64,000 nucleotides of DNA, taken from contig NZ_AP022565.1 of NCBI RefSeq assembly GCF_010727325.1, positions 1,736,001 to 1,800,000 of the forward strand, in the 5' to 3' direction. Positions 50,447-58,841 of this stretch are shown in pieces. This stretch comes from Mycolicibacterium alvei (GTDB taxonomy: Bacteria; Actinomycetota; Actinomycetes; Mycobacteriales; Mycobacteriaceae). The notes under the pieces are model-generated. The model worked only from the letters and a program-made list of their open reading frames with translations, made no database searches and had not been told where the DNA came from. A program made the translations under genes and the position numbers. Positions within the stretch are counted from its first letter, which is position 1. Each line of letters opens with the position of its first letter.

Positions 50447-52033
50447 TCAGCCGCGCAGGCCCGCGCTGAGCATCTCCTCGACCGACACGAACTTCACCCG
50501 CGGCCGTGCGGCCTGCACGCCACGGTCCCGTTCCGCGGCGTCGATCGCACGCCATCCCGGCCAGCCGAGCGGCTCGGCACCCCGCGCCGCTAACAGCGCA
50601 TCGAGCGACTCGCGGCCCTCGACCTCACGGGCCAACAGGCCGGCATCGACATCCGCCCACAACTGGGCCACGGTCTGCTCGGCGCACAGCCGGTTCGTAC
50701 CGATCACCCCGCTCGGTCCGCGCTTGATCCAACCCGTCACATAGGTGCCGGGCACGACACGGCCCGAGTCGTTGGGCACGGTCCCGGAGTCGTCGTCGTA
50801 GGGCAGCCCGGAGACGGGCAGGCCGCGGTAGCCGATCGACCGCAGGATCAGCGACGTCTCGATCACCTCGGTACCGCGGACGTCGCTGCCGACCTCCAGC
50901 CCTCCGGCACGATCGGTTCCGTGGATGGCGACCGGGGTGGTGCCGAATCGGAACACCACCCGCCTGTTCCCGGGAGTCGGGCTGCGTTGGGCGTATTCGC
51001 GCGCGACAGCCAACTTGAACGAGGTCTCGACGTCGTCATATTCGTCATCGGCCGGTAGGTCCTGCGGGTCCACGATCACGTCGACCCCGTCGAGATGCCC
51101 CAGAGCCAGGAACTCCCCCGCCGAGAACGCGGCGTGCCCGATGCCGCGGCGTGCCAGGATCACCACTTCCCGGATTGCGCTGTCGGCCAAGGCATCCAGG
51201 GCGTGCTGGGCAATATCGGTGGCCTCGAGCGCGGCCCTGTCCATCAACAGCACCCGGGCGACATCGAGCGCGACGTTGCCGTTGCCGACGATGACCGCGC
51301 GCTCGCCCGACAGGTCGAACTGGTGCGCGGCGTGGTCGGGATGCCCGTTGTACCAGCCGACGAACTCGGCCGCGGCGTGGTGACCGAGGAGATCCTCGCC
51401 ATCGATACCCAATCGCCGGCTGGTGGCCGCACCCACCGCGTAGATCACCGCGTGGTGATGGGCCAGCAGCTCGTCGTGGTTGATGGTGCGGCCGACCTCG
51501 ACGTTGAAATGGCCGGCGAACCGCGGGCTGGTGAACACCCGCTCGAAGATGTCGACCACCGACTTGGTGTGTTGGTGGTCCGGTGCCACGCCCGCCCGGA
51601 TCAGACCGAACGGCGTGGGCAGCCGCTCGAACAGGTTGATCTCCACACCGTCGACGTCGATCAGCTCGGCGGCGGCGTAGCAGGCGGCCGGACCCGATCC
51701 GACGATCGCCACCCGCAGTGATCCGGCTTCAACCACTGCGCGGGAAGTCGGCGCCGGTACGGTCACCGGTTCGAGCGGATGGCGCTCGAAATAGGCGGCA
51801 TTGAGGTCCTTGAACCGCTGCAGTTCCCCGGGCAGGTCCTCGTCGTAGTAGATCGCGCCGACCGGGCATTCCTCGTAGCACGCGCCGCAGTCGATGCACG
51901 ATTCCGGATCGATGTACAGCATCTCGGCCGACGCGGAATCCAGCCCGCCCTCGGCAGGACGGATGCAGTCCACCGGGCACACCGGAACACAGCTGGCGTC
52001 CTTGCAGCAGTTCTGCGTGATCACATAAGCCAT
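50447..52033 (-). CDS. ferredoxin-NADP+ reductase with N-terminal ferredoxin domain (FprB-like)
   Basis: 528 residues. The first 75 residues are a two-cluster ferredoxin: CCKDASCVPVCPVDC and CIDCGACYEECP. An adrenodoxin-reductase-like part follows: FAD motif IVGSGPAACYAAAEL near 115, the ERLPTPFGLIRAGVAPDH segment, NADP motif IVGNGNVALDVARVL and the late GWIKRGPSGVIGTN. It moves electrons between NADPH and a ferredoxin for monooxygenases or P450s and resembles mycobacterial FprB (Rv0886). The start at 52033 has GGGGAGG just upstream. Two identical palindromes lie between it and the divergent TetR gene. Confidence 0.93.
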   Translation of the reverse strand: MAYVITQNCCKDASCVPVCPVDCIRPAEGGLDSASAEMLYIDPESCIDCGACYEECPVGAIYYDEDLPGELQRFKDLNAAYFERHPLEPVTVPAPTSRAVVEAGSLRVAIVGSGPAACYAAAELIDVDGVEINLFERLPTPFGLIRAGVAPDHQHTKSVVDIFERVFTSPRFAGHFNVEVGRTINHDELLAHHHAVIYAVGAATSRRLGIDGEDLLGHHAAAEFVGWYNGHPDHAAHQFDLSGERAVIVGNGNVALDVARVLLMDRAALEATDIAQHALDALADSAIREVVILARRGIGHAAFSAGEFLALGHLDGVDVIVDPQDLPADDEYDDVETSFKLAVAREYAQRSPTPGNRRVVFRFGTTPVAIHGTDRAGGLEVGSDVRGTEVIETSLILRSIGYRGLPVSGLPYDDDSGTVPNDSGRVVPGTYVTGWIKRGPSGVIGTNRLCAEQTVAQLWADVDAGLLAREVEGRESLDALLAARGAEPLGWPGWRAIDAAERDRGVQAARPRVKFVSVEEMLSAGLRG

Positions 52034-52067
52034 CGACCTCCCCTTTCAGATCTGGGCAGATCCTACT

Positions 52068-52079
52068 GGACACATGTCC
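52068..52079. promoter_or_regulatory. palindrome GGACACATGTCC, site 1
   Basis: GGACA-ca-TGTCC, perfect 5-bp arms, preceded by CT. It is 35-46 nt upstream of the FprB-like start, where it would overlap that promoter. An identical copy lies 143 bp away at the TetR start. Confidence 0.6.
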
Positions 52080-52210
52080 GGTTTATCGACCCGAATGTCT
52101 CGCTCGCATTTTCACCGATGATCGAACTGCACAGATGACACCGCTGAATATGAGTCAATTACGTGCAGTTTCACTGATTGATTGCCAATCGCTCCGCCGA
52201 TCGATACCTT

Positions 52211-52222
52211 GGACACATGTCC
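52211..52222. promoter_or_regulatory. palindrome GGACACATGTCC, site 2
   Basis: Exact copy of site 1, overlapping the ATG of the TetR gene (52217), where a bound dimer would block both transcription and initiation. Two identical sites in one divergent gap are strong evidence for autoregulation by the TetR protein. The 183-bp gap between the genes holds no other clear element. Confidence 0.65.
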
Positions 52223-52795
52223 AGGCCAGCAGTGCCTACGGTCACCCATCTCCACGACGCACAGGGTCGACGCATCCGCACGCAGCGTCGTGTCTTCGGT
52301 GCGGCAACACAACTTCTCGACGCGCACAACGATGTCTCGGTGCCGGCCCTGGCCGCGCGCGCGAAGCTGGCACCCGCCGCGCTCTACGCACACTTCCCAT
52401 GCATCGAGGTGGTATTCGCCGAGCTCTACCTGGACCGGGTCATTCAGCTGCCGCTCGACGTCGATCCCGCTGCCGGTGCGACCAGCCGAGTCGTTGAGCA
52501 GCTCACGGCACTCACGCTGTTGATGGCCGATGAACCTCGCTTGGCACGTGCCTGCACTCACGCCTTGATGAGCACCGATGACGAGATCGTCTACGACGTG
52601 CGCGGGCGGATCGCCGCAGAGGTCACCCGCCGCATCTCGACGGCCCTGGGCGGCGGAGCCTGGCCGGAGGTACTCGCCACCCTGGAATCGGTGTTCTGGG
52701 GCGCACTGCTGCAGGCACAATCCGGCGCGATGAGTTACCGGCAGATGGCCCGTCAGCTCGAGACGATGGTCTCGTTGATCGTGCCCGGCGGCTGA
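52217..52795 (+). CDS. TetR family transcriptional regulator
   Basis: 192 residues from ATG 52217; a longer in-frame ATG at 52178 would shift the start ahead of site 2. The recognition region is ARAKLAPAALYAHFPCIEVV near 45-65, with the unusual Pro-Cys in place of the common Ser/Asn-Lys, and the rest is helical. Divergent from the FprB-like reductase and flanked by the twin palindromes, it is the obvious repressor of that reductase. The ligand may be a substrate or redox signal of the monooxygenase system it powers. Confidence 0.84.
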   Translation: MSRPAVPTVTHLHDAQGRRIRTQRRVFGAATQLLDAHNDVSVPALAARAKLAPAALYAHFPCIEVVFAELYLDRVIQLPLDVDPAAGATSRVVEQLTALTLLMADEPRLARACTHALMSTDDEIVYDVRGRIAAEVTRRISTALGGGAWPEVLATLESVFWGALLQAQSGAMSYRQMARQLETMVSLIVPGG

Positions 52796-52815
52796 CCCGC
52801 CGATCGGCCTGTCAC

Positions 52816-53238
52816 TCAATACCTTCCCGGGGCAGCCACCCATATTTGGTCGAAATCCAGTACCGATGCCGCAATCTCAAAGTCCGCGTCGTAATGCACC
52901 ACCGTCAACCGGTGACGACTTGCGATCACGGACGTCAACAGGTCGGAAATACCCACCGAGCGATGCCGGCCGGCTTGCGCCAAACGGAATTGCGCATCAA
53001 AGGCCGACTGCCAATGCTCATCGTCGGTCGGCAGATACTCGTACGCAGCGCGCCGGTCCGCGCGCAACTGCGCGTACTCATCCGCCGACCGGGCGCTGAA
53101 AAGCGCTTCGGCTTCAAGCACCGCACAGGTGGCCACCAGCCCCGCTTCGACCAACGGTCGGAGCCGTTCCGACACCTCCGGGTGTGCCATCCGTGCGGCG
53201 GCACTGGTGTCGATGAGGAACCGTGCCGTCAGCGCCAT
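52816..53238 (-). CDS. vapC: VapC toxin, PIN-domain ribonuclease
   Basis: 140 residues with the four acidic PIN residues: Asp9 in FLIDTSAAAR, Glu in VLEAEALFSAR, Asp in GISDLLTSVIA and Asp in HYDADFEI. Mycobacterial VapC proteins are Mg2+-dependent endoribonucleases that cut tRNA or rRNA and are held inactive by VapB. It overlaps the antitoxin gene by 10 bp in the standard vapB-vapC order. The acidic residues look intact, so the toxin should be active. Confidence 0.9.
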   Translation of the reverse strand: MALTARFLIDTSAAARMAHPEVSERLRPLVEAGLVATCAVLEAEALFSARSADEYAQLRADRRAAYEYLPTDDEHWQSAFDAQFRLAQAGRHRSVGISDLLTSVIASRHRLTVVHYDADFEIAASVLDFDQIWVAAPGRY

Positions 53239-53435
53239 ACCTCGTCCCGGTCACGTCGCTGCGCCAGGGCGGACAGTCCGCCGGCGGCGAGCCAATCCGC
53301 CTGCCGCACGCGGGCCGATCGTGTTGATGCGAGACGCAATGCCGACCGGACGGTGTCCGCGATTCCAGTCGTTTCGAGCTCTCGCTGAGCAGCGGCCAGT
53401 AGCGCGTCATCGATGTCGATCAGCCGCTTGGTCAT
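53229..53435 (-). CDS. vapB: VapB antitoxin, MT-VapB type
   Basis: 68 residues from ATG 53435, with GGAGG 5 nt upstream; a longer start at 53456 is unlikely. The head MTKRLIDIDDALLAAAQREL is the ribbon-helix-helix domain of the mycobacterial VapB (DUF2191) group; the tail RQADWLAAGGLSALAQRRD would fill the VapC active site, with its Arg residues. It represses its own promoter together with VapC. The TATATA-rich element just upstream is the likely operator. Confidence 0.88.
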   Translation of the reverse strand: MTKRLIDIDDALLAAAQRELETTGIADTVRSALRLASTRSARVRQADWLAAGGLSALAQRRDRDEVWR

Positions 53436-53445
53436 GGACACCTCC

Positions 53446-53477
53446 GATATATACATCAGGAACTCTCAATATATAGG
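53446..53477. promoter_or_regulatory. vapBC promoter/operator candidate
   Basis: GATATATA at 53446 and AATATATAG at 53469 form an imperfect inverted repeat with TATATA cores on both sides of a 15-bp spacer, 11-42 nt upstream of vapB. It overlaps the last codons of the upstream unknown gene. A ribbon-helix-helix protein bound here would cover the promoter; inferred from position only. Confidence 0.4.
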
Positions 53478-54445
53478 CTGACGCGCGAGCATGCGTCTTC
53501 GAACCTGCGCCACTGAGCCGGTGTTGGACGTGCGGGTGCACCCGTGACGGCCTCGGCACTGACCTGCAGGCCAGGAGCGAGCGGTGAAACGAGACTGGCA
53601 ATCCGCAGAATGGCACCTGCCGGCGAATCCTCGAAACTTTCGAATACGCGCTTATGTATCCAGTCTCGACCGCTGACGACGCCTTCCGCGAGATCCAATG
53701 TAGGCAGTCGCAGTGCGCCACCGCATCGTGCGGCATGCTCCTCGTAGCGGTCGTCCCAGCATTCGGTCTGCCACCCTGCCCACAGGTGCGGCAGCCGGTG
53801 GAACACGTTCTGTGGTTCGTCGGTGTACCAGACACCAATACGTCGCCTGCCGGCATCAATGTGAACCCCACCAACCGGAATCTGACCGAGACGCAAACGC
53901 GCAAAACCCTTGCCCGGAAGCAATTCCATGAGGCCTGACCCATGTCGGGCGGAACTCACTCCCCACCACAGCGGCCACAACCGCAGGTGGCCGGCGGTGT
54001 CGATCATCGACACCACTTGACATGGACCGGTGCCGTGTTTGCGCGCCAGTTTCAGGTCGGGGCCGCGAAGGTCGTCGTCCCACTTGCAGTCGGCGCCCAC
54101 ATAGCTCGCGAGTTCGTGAGTCCCGCCATAGGCCCATCCGACTTCGTAGTCGGGCCACATCGCAATCAGTACCACGAACATCGCACGCCGGATCGGCATG
54201 TCACACATGAGTTCATCACCGAAGAACAGGAGCCGCTTGCGGTCTACATCGATGACCGCGCCGCCGTCAGACCACAACGGACACGTCCAGTCGGTGCGTG
54301 GCAACGCCTCCAGCGCCTTGACGTAACGCAACGCGAATTCCGGGCCGAAGGCAAGCGCATCGAGCATTCGGCAACCCGCCCAATGGGAGTAATACAGCTG
54401 CCATTCACCGTTTTCGACAATCACAAAGTTGGCTCGGTTACCCAT
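53456..54445 (-). CDS. unrecognised protein with internal repeat
   Basis: 329 residues from ATG 54445, giving MGNRANFVIVENGEWQLYYS; a longer start at 54502 is less likely. I do not recognise the family. The chain contains two similar units: WSDGGAVIDVDRKRLLFFGDE near 60-80 and IPVGGVHIDAGRRRIGVWYTDE near 190-212, each beta-rich with the pattern GG-x2-ID-x3-RR/K. It is Trp-rich (WPLWWGVSSARHGSGL), and the second half ends in a helical segment. No signal peptide or membrane helix. It lies 20 bp upstream of vapB and may be part of a toxin-immunity or defence locus, but nothing proves that. Confidence 0.65.
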   Translation of the reverse strand: MGNRANFVIVENGEWQLYYSHWAGCRMLDALAFGPEFALRYVKALEALPRTDWTCPLWSDGGAVIDVDRKRLLFFGDELMCDMPIRRAMFVVLIAMWPDYEVGWAYGGTHELASYVGADCKWDDDLRGPDLKLARKHGTGPCQVVSMIDTAGHLRLWPLWWGVSSARHGSGLMELLPGKGFARLRLGQIPVGGVHIDAGRRRIGVWYTDEPQNVFHRLPHLWAGWQTECWDDRYEEHAARCGGALRLPTLDLAEGVVSGRDWIHKRVFESFEDSPAGAILRIASLVSPLAPGLQVSAEAVTGAPARPTPAQWRRFEDACSRVSLYIESS

Positions 54446-54571
54446 GTCGCGTCCCTTGTTCGCAGGAATGATTGCGACAACCGTCTCGCTGCACACCGAC
54501 AACCAACCCCGCGGAACGACGAGTTATCCCCAGCGCGGAGTTCATCCCCAGACGAGGTCGTCTCTTCCGCC

Positions 54572-56233
54572 TCACGCCATCGCAGCCAACCAACCCCGGT
54601 ATTCGGTGATGTCCCGACCTTGTGTGGGAGCGATGTGGTCACAACCGAAACCGGTGATCCAGCGGCCGTCGTCGAGCTCCACCTTCCCGAGCAACATCGG
54701 CGCGGGTAACTCAGCCAAGAACTCGCCCAGCGCGGCCGGGGACAACAGCCACCGCTCACCGACGATGGGTGCCCCGTCCTCGTAGACGCGGATCAGGCCC
54801 GGTTTGGGCGGAACCGTGTCGAGCGCAAACAGGCGGTAGTGGGGGGCCGTGGTGATGGGACCGGCCCAGCGCGCGCCCCGCCCGGTGAGCTGGTGCTCCA
54901 GTGGCTGCCCGCGCAGATGCGCACCGAACACCGCAAGCTCGGTCAGCGGCGCACCGCCCGACTCGGGCCAGGTCTCGGCCGAGGCACCGTCGACGAACCG
55001 GGCTGCCAGATCGGCGATGACGCCGTCGTGAAATCCCGGTGCCAGCAAGGTGATTCCGAACTGCGCGCCATCGGACACCGTGCCGGCGGGAACCGCGACG
55101 GCGCACATGTCGAAGAGGTTGCAGAAGTTCGTGTACCGACCCATCCGGGAGTTCACCGCGACCGGGTCCGCCGCGACCTCGTCGATGCGCGGATGCTCGG
55201 GAGCCGTCGGGACCATGAGTGCGTGACAGCCGGCGAGCTGGGCCACGGCTTTCACGCGGAGCTCCTCGACCCGCCGCCGGTCCCGCAAGAGATCGGCGGC
55301 CGGATGCGAGCCCGCCGCGGTGATGATCGCCGCCACGGTCGGGTCCAGCCGCACGTCAGAACCGGCCGCGCTGACGAACTCCCCTACCGCATCCCACCTT
55401 TCGGCGACAAGTGCGCCGCTGTAAAGCAGGCCGGCCGCGGCGAAGAAGTCATCCATCGGAATCGGGACCGTGTCGAATCCCGCGTCGTTCGCCTGGCGTA
55501 CGGCGGCGTCGAACGCGGCCCGCCATCCGTCATCGAGCCCGGGCAAGGTGTCCGGGATCGCGATTCTGGGAGTCACCGCCGCAGCGAAGGGAACATCGGT
55601 CGGCCACGGCCGTTGCGGCGCACCGGCACTCATCACGGCCATCGCCGACTGCGCGGTGGCCAGGTCGGCGGCGAAGATCGTCACACAGTCATAGCTCGCG
55701 CAGGCCGGGACGACCCCCTCGGTGGAGACCAGGCCGACCGTGGCCTTGATTCCGACGATGCCCTGCAGTCCGGCCGGGACGCGACCCGACCCTGCCGTGT
55801 CGGTGCCGATCGCGATATCGGCGAAGCCGAGCGCGACGGCCACCGCCGACCCCGAACTCGACCCGCCGGAGATGTAGTCCGGCCGGCGGGAATCCCGCAC
55901 GGCGCCATAGGGACTGCGGATCCCGACCAATCCGGTGGCGAACTGGTCAAGGTTGGTCTTCCCGATGACGACAGCACCGGCGGCCTTGAGAGCGGTCACC
56001 GCCGGTGCGTCGGCATCGGGAAGATAACTGAAATCTGGGCACGCCGCAGTGGTCGGGATGCCGGCCACGTCCACGTTGTCCTTGACCGCCAGCACCAGCC
56101 CGGCCAGTCGGCCGTCACCGGCAAGCGCCACACGGTGTTCGTCCTCCACCTCAGCCTGCGGACGTAGGTGGATGAACACCTCGTCGCGTCCGCTGGCTTC
56201 GATGTTCCGGTAGATCTCGGCAATCTTGCTCAC
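54572..56233 (-). CDS. atzF: allophanate hydrolase
   Basis: GTG 56233 overlaps the stop of the upstream gene, giving VSKIAEIYRNIEASG and 553 residues. The amidase-signature domain carries the catalytic Lys in VLAVKDNVDVAGIP, the cis-Ser in SGGSSSGSAVAV and the nucleophile Ser in GTDTAGSGRVPAG. The C-terminal allophanate-specific domain follows from about 435 (FGAHLRGQPLEHQLT, RVYEDGAPIVGERW). It hydrolyses allophanate to ammonia and CO2, the final step of urea or guanidine carboxylation routes, and is the last gene of the minus-strand operon. Confidence 0.92.
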   Translation of the reverse strand: MSKIAEIYRNIEASGRDEVFIHLRPQAEVEDEHRVALAGDGRLAGLVLAVKDNVDVAGIPTTAACPDFSYLPDADAPAVTALKAAGAVVIGKTNLDQFATGLVGIRSPYGAVRDSRRPDYISGGSSSGSAVAVALGFADIAIGTDTAGSGRVPAGLQGIVGIKATVGLVSTEGVVPACASYDCVTIFAADLATAQSAMAVMSAGAPQRPWPTDVPFAAAVTPRIAIPDTLPGLDDGWRAAFDAAVRQANDAGFDTVPIPMDDFFAAAGLLYSGALVAERWDAVGEFVSAAGSDVRLDPTVAAIITAAGSHPAADLLRDRRRVEELRVKAVAQLAGCHALMVPTAPEHPRIDEVAADPVAVNSRMGRYTNFCNLFDMCAVAVPAGTVSDGAQFGITLLAPGFHDGVIADLAARFVDGASAETWPESGGAPLTELAVFGAHLRGQPLEHQLTGRGARWAGPITTAPHYRLFALDTVPPKPGLIRVYEDGAPIVGERWLLSPAALGEFLAELPAPMLLGKVELDDGRWITGFGCDHIAPTQGRDITEYRGWLAAMA

Positions 56234-58224
56234 ACGGACTCCTTTCGTACGAATTCTCCTGCCGCCGCCCAACGCTCGCGCTCCTCACCGCGCGCCGCTT
56301 CCATCGTCGCGCGGGTCACCGCGATGTCCTCGGCATTGGCGGCCAGGAACTGCTCGTGCTCGGCAAGCGAGAATGTTCCGTCGGTGATCTCGACCTGACC
56401 GCGTCCGGCGGCCATATCGGCGCGCAGGTCCGACAGCTCCTCGGCGGACACCGGATACCACTGGATGCGGTCGAAAAACCGTAACAGCCAGGGGTGTTCG
56501 GGATCGAAGCCTTGGGCCACCAGCGGGTGACGGTGGTTCCAGATCTGGGTGGTGCGGCCGACGAACTGGTATCCGCCCGGTCCCTCCATCCCGTAGATGC
56601 ACAGGTATGCCCCACCGATACCGACCGCGTTCTCCGGGGTCCAGGTCCGCGCCGGGTTGTACTTGGTCGTCACCAGACGGTGACGCGGATCCAGCGGCGT
56701 GGCCACCGGTGCTCCCAGGTAGACGTCACCGAGCCCGACCACCAGATACTCGGCGTCGTAAACGATTCGGTGCACGTCGTCGACCGAGGCCAGGCCGTTC
56801 ATCCGCCGGATGAACTCGATGTTCCACGGACACCACGGCGCATCGGCGCGCACCCCGTGCATATAGCGGTCGATCGCTTCCCGCGTCGACGGGTCATCCC
56901 AGCTCAGCGGCAACCGCACGGTGCGACTGGGCACCACGAGATCCTGCGCGGCAGGTAGCGAGGCTTCGAGCTCGGCCAGCAGCGGCACCAGCTTGGCCTG
57001 CGGGAGCCGGGCCGGGTCCACCTTGACCTGCAGCGAACGGATCCCGGGTGTGAGGTCGATCAGCCCGTCGGGCCGGTGTTGTTCCAGCGCGTGGTGCAGC
57101 GCGTGGGCTCGGGCCCGCAGCGCCAGGTCCAGTCGCATCTCGCCGTACTCGACCAGGACATTGTCGTCCCCGATCCGGCGGTAAGTGACTGCCGTCGTGC
57201 CATCGGATGAGGTGGTGCCGGCGATGATTCCGTCGTCCTCGTCACCGCCGGCGGAGAACACCGCGGGGATCGAAGCGCGGCGGCCCGGGCCGAGAGTAGC
57301 GGGTTGTGGCGCCGCCGATGCCTGCACGGGGACGAACCGGATGGTGGCACCCGGGGCGAGTTGGCCCAGCTTCCAACGGTCGGCGGCAGTGACGGTGACC
57401 GGGCAGACGAAACCGCCGAGGCTCGGACCGTCCGGGCCGAGCAGGATCGGGGTGTCCCCGGTGAAGTCGAGTGAGCCCACCGAATAGGCGTTGTCGTGGA
57501 TGTTCGACGGATGCAGTCCGGCTTCCCCGCCGTCGGGGCGGGCCCATTCCGGCTTCGGCCCGATCAGCCGGACGCCGGTGCGGTCGGAGTTGAAGTGCAC
57601 CTGGTAGTCGTGGTTGAGGAGCGTGTGGATATCGTTGCGCGTGAAGAACTCCGGTGCGCTGTGCGGGCCGACGGTCACCGCGATGTACCAGTGGTTACCG
57701 ATGGCCGGCTGTTCCTCGAACAGGATGCGCCGCCGGGTTCCCACCGCCGCATCAGCAGTTTCGAGCTTGTCCCCCACCGCCAGCACCCGGCCCTCGTGCC
57801 CACCGAACCGGCCGAGGGTGAATGTCGATGCACTGCCCAGGTATTCGTCGGCTTGCAGTCCGCCGGCCATCGCGATGTAGACGCGCAGGCCCGGGCCGTC
57901 GACCATTCCCACGTCCAGGACCTGACCGGCCTTGACCAGGACGGGCACCCACTGCGCGACCCGCGTCCCGTCGACGGTCACCGGCGCGGGCGCACCGGTG
58001 ACACACACCCAGGTGTCGGTGTCGAACTGCACCGCCGGTCCACCCATCGTGGCCTCCAGACCTGGAGCGCCCTCCGGATTGCCCACCGCGACGTTGGCCA
58101 ACCGGAAGGACACGTCGTCCATCGGTCCCGACGGCGGCACCCCGATCTGCCAGTAGCCGGTCCGCCCCGGCCAATCCTGCACCGTGGTGGCCATGCCGGG
58201 CCGGATCACCTCAAGTGTGGTCAT
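56230..58224 (-). CDS. biotin-dependent carboxyltransferase part of urea/guanidine carboxylase (KipA-KipI fusion)
   Basis: 664 residues. The AHS2/KipA-like half at about 1-300 (RPGMATTVQDWPGRTGYWQI, NIHDNAYSVGSLDFTGDTPI) and the AHS1/KipI-like half at about 320-570 (GDDNVLVEYGEMRLDLALRA, LVVGLGDVYLGAP) stand in the order of the carboxyltransferase core of urea carboxylase. The linker that normally leads to the biotin-carrier domain follows (VSAEELSDLRADM, EREERWAAAGE-like), but the chain then stops. No biotin-carboxylase half and no AMKM biotin site is present. Partners must be encoded elsewhere, or it acts without biotin like the oxoprolinase PxpBC. Confidence 0.82.
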   Translation of the reverse strand: MTTLEVIRPGMATTVQDWPGRTGYWQIGVPPSGPMDDVSFRLANVAVGNPEGAPGLEATMGGPAVQFDTDTWVCVTGAPAPVTVDGTRVAQWVPVLVKAGQVLDVGMVDGPGLRVYIAMAGGLQADEYLGSASTFTLGRFGGHEGRVLAVGDKLETADAAVGTRRRILFEEQPAIGNHWYIAVTVGPHSAPEFFTRNDIHTLLNHDYQVHFNSDRTGVRLIGPKPEWARPDGGEAGLHPSNIHDNAYSVGSLDFTGDTPILLGPDGPSLGGFVCPVTVTAADRWKLGQLAPGATIRFVPVQASAAPQPATLGPGRRASIPAVFSAGGDEDDGIIAGTTSSDGTTAVTYRRIGDDNVLVEYGEMRLDLALRARAHALHHALEQHRPDGLIDLTPGIRSLQVKVDPARLPQAKLVPLLAELEASLPAAQDLVVPSRTVRLPLSWDDPSTREAIDRYMHGVRADAPWCPWNIEFIRRMNGLASVDDVHRIVYDAEYLVVGLGDVYLGAPVATPLDPRHRLVTTKYNPARTWTPENAVGIGGAYLCIYGMEGPGGYQFVGRTTQIWNHRHPLVAQGFDPEHPWLLRFFDRIQWYPVSAEELSDLRADMAAGRGQVEITDGTFSLAEHEQFLAANAEDIAVTRATMEAARGEERERWAAAGEFVRKESV

Positions 58225-58841
58225 GGGCGGGTCACGATCATTCGCACGGCGGTGGGGTCAAACCCATTGCAGGGGTTGTTGATCTGCGGACAGTTCGACA
58301 CCAGCACCAGGGTGTCGATCTCGGCGCGCAACGACACGGTCTTGCCCGGAGCCGACAGGCCGTCGACGATGCCCAACGCGCCGTCCGGATCCACCGGGAC
58401 GTTCATGAAGAAGTTGATGTTGCTGACGATGTCGGCCTTGGTCAGTCCCCAGCGGGCACCCTCGCCGATGAAGTTCTCCACGCAGGCGTGCTGGTGTTTG
58501 GTGTGGTGTCCGTAGCGCAGGGTGTTCGATTCCTGCGAGCAGGCCCCGCCGAGGGTGTCATGGTTGCCGACCTCGTCGTCGACGATGGTCAGCATCGGTG
58601 CACCGTCGCTGTCGCGCAGCACCGATCCGGTACTCAGGAAGATGTTGCCCTGAGCCGTGATCGTGACCGGGGCGCTGTAGCGCACGGTGTGGTCCTCGGC
58701 CCCGTAGAACAGGGTGTCCACAGCCTGGTTGCCGTGCAGGTCGACGATGGTGAGCACGTCTCCGGCGCGCACGATCTTCGACCAGGGGGCGCGGGGCGCG
58801 ACGATTTCATCGACCAGGGTGTGGGTGGCGGTGACGGTCAT
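58221..58841 (-). CDS. urea carboxylase-associated protein (carboxyguanidine deiminase subunit type)
   Basis: 206 residues of the UAAP family, DUF1989 fold, with VDLHGNQAVDTLFY and the conserved CSQESNTLRYGHHTKHQHAC, which holds Cys and His in a metal- or nucleophile-like pattern, then SNINFFMNVPVDPDG. UAAP pairs were shown in Pseudomonas to form carboxyguanidine deiminase (CgdAB), which converts carboxyguanidine to allophanate. It overlaps both neighbouring genes by 4 bp. Which of CgdA or CgdB it corresponds to cannot be judged by eye. Confidence 0.82.
   Translation of the reverse strand: MTVTATHTLVDEIVAPRAPWSKIVRAGDVLTIVDLHGNQAVDTLFYGAEDHTVRYSAPVTITAQGNIFLSTGSVLRDSDGAPMLTIVDDEVGNHDTLGGACSQESNTLRYGHHTKHQHACVENFIGEGARWGLTKADIVSNINFFMNVPVDPDGALGIVDGLSAPGKTVSLRAEIDTLVLVSNCPQINNPCNGFDPTAVRMIVTRP

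Noticed and set aside
54520..54560. DnaA-box-like TTATCCCCA words and an origin
   Set aside because: Only one good match and a partial repeat, in a small gap with no dnaA, dnaN, parAB or AT-rich unwinding region.
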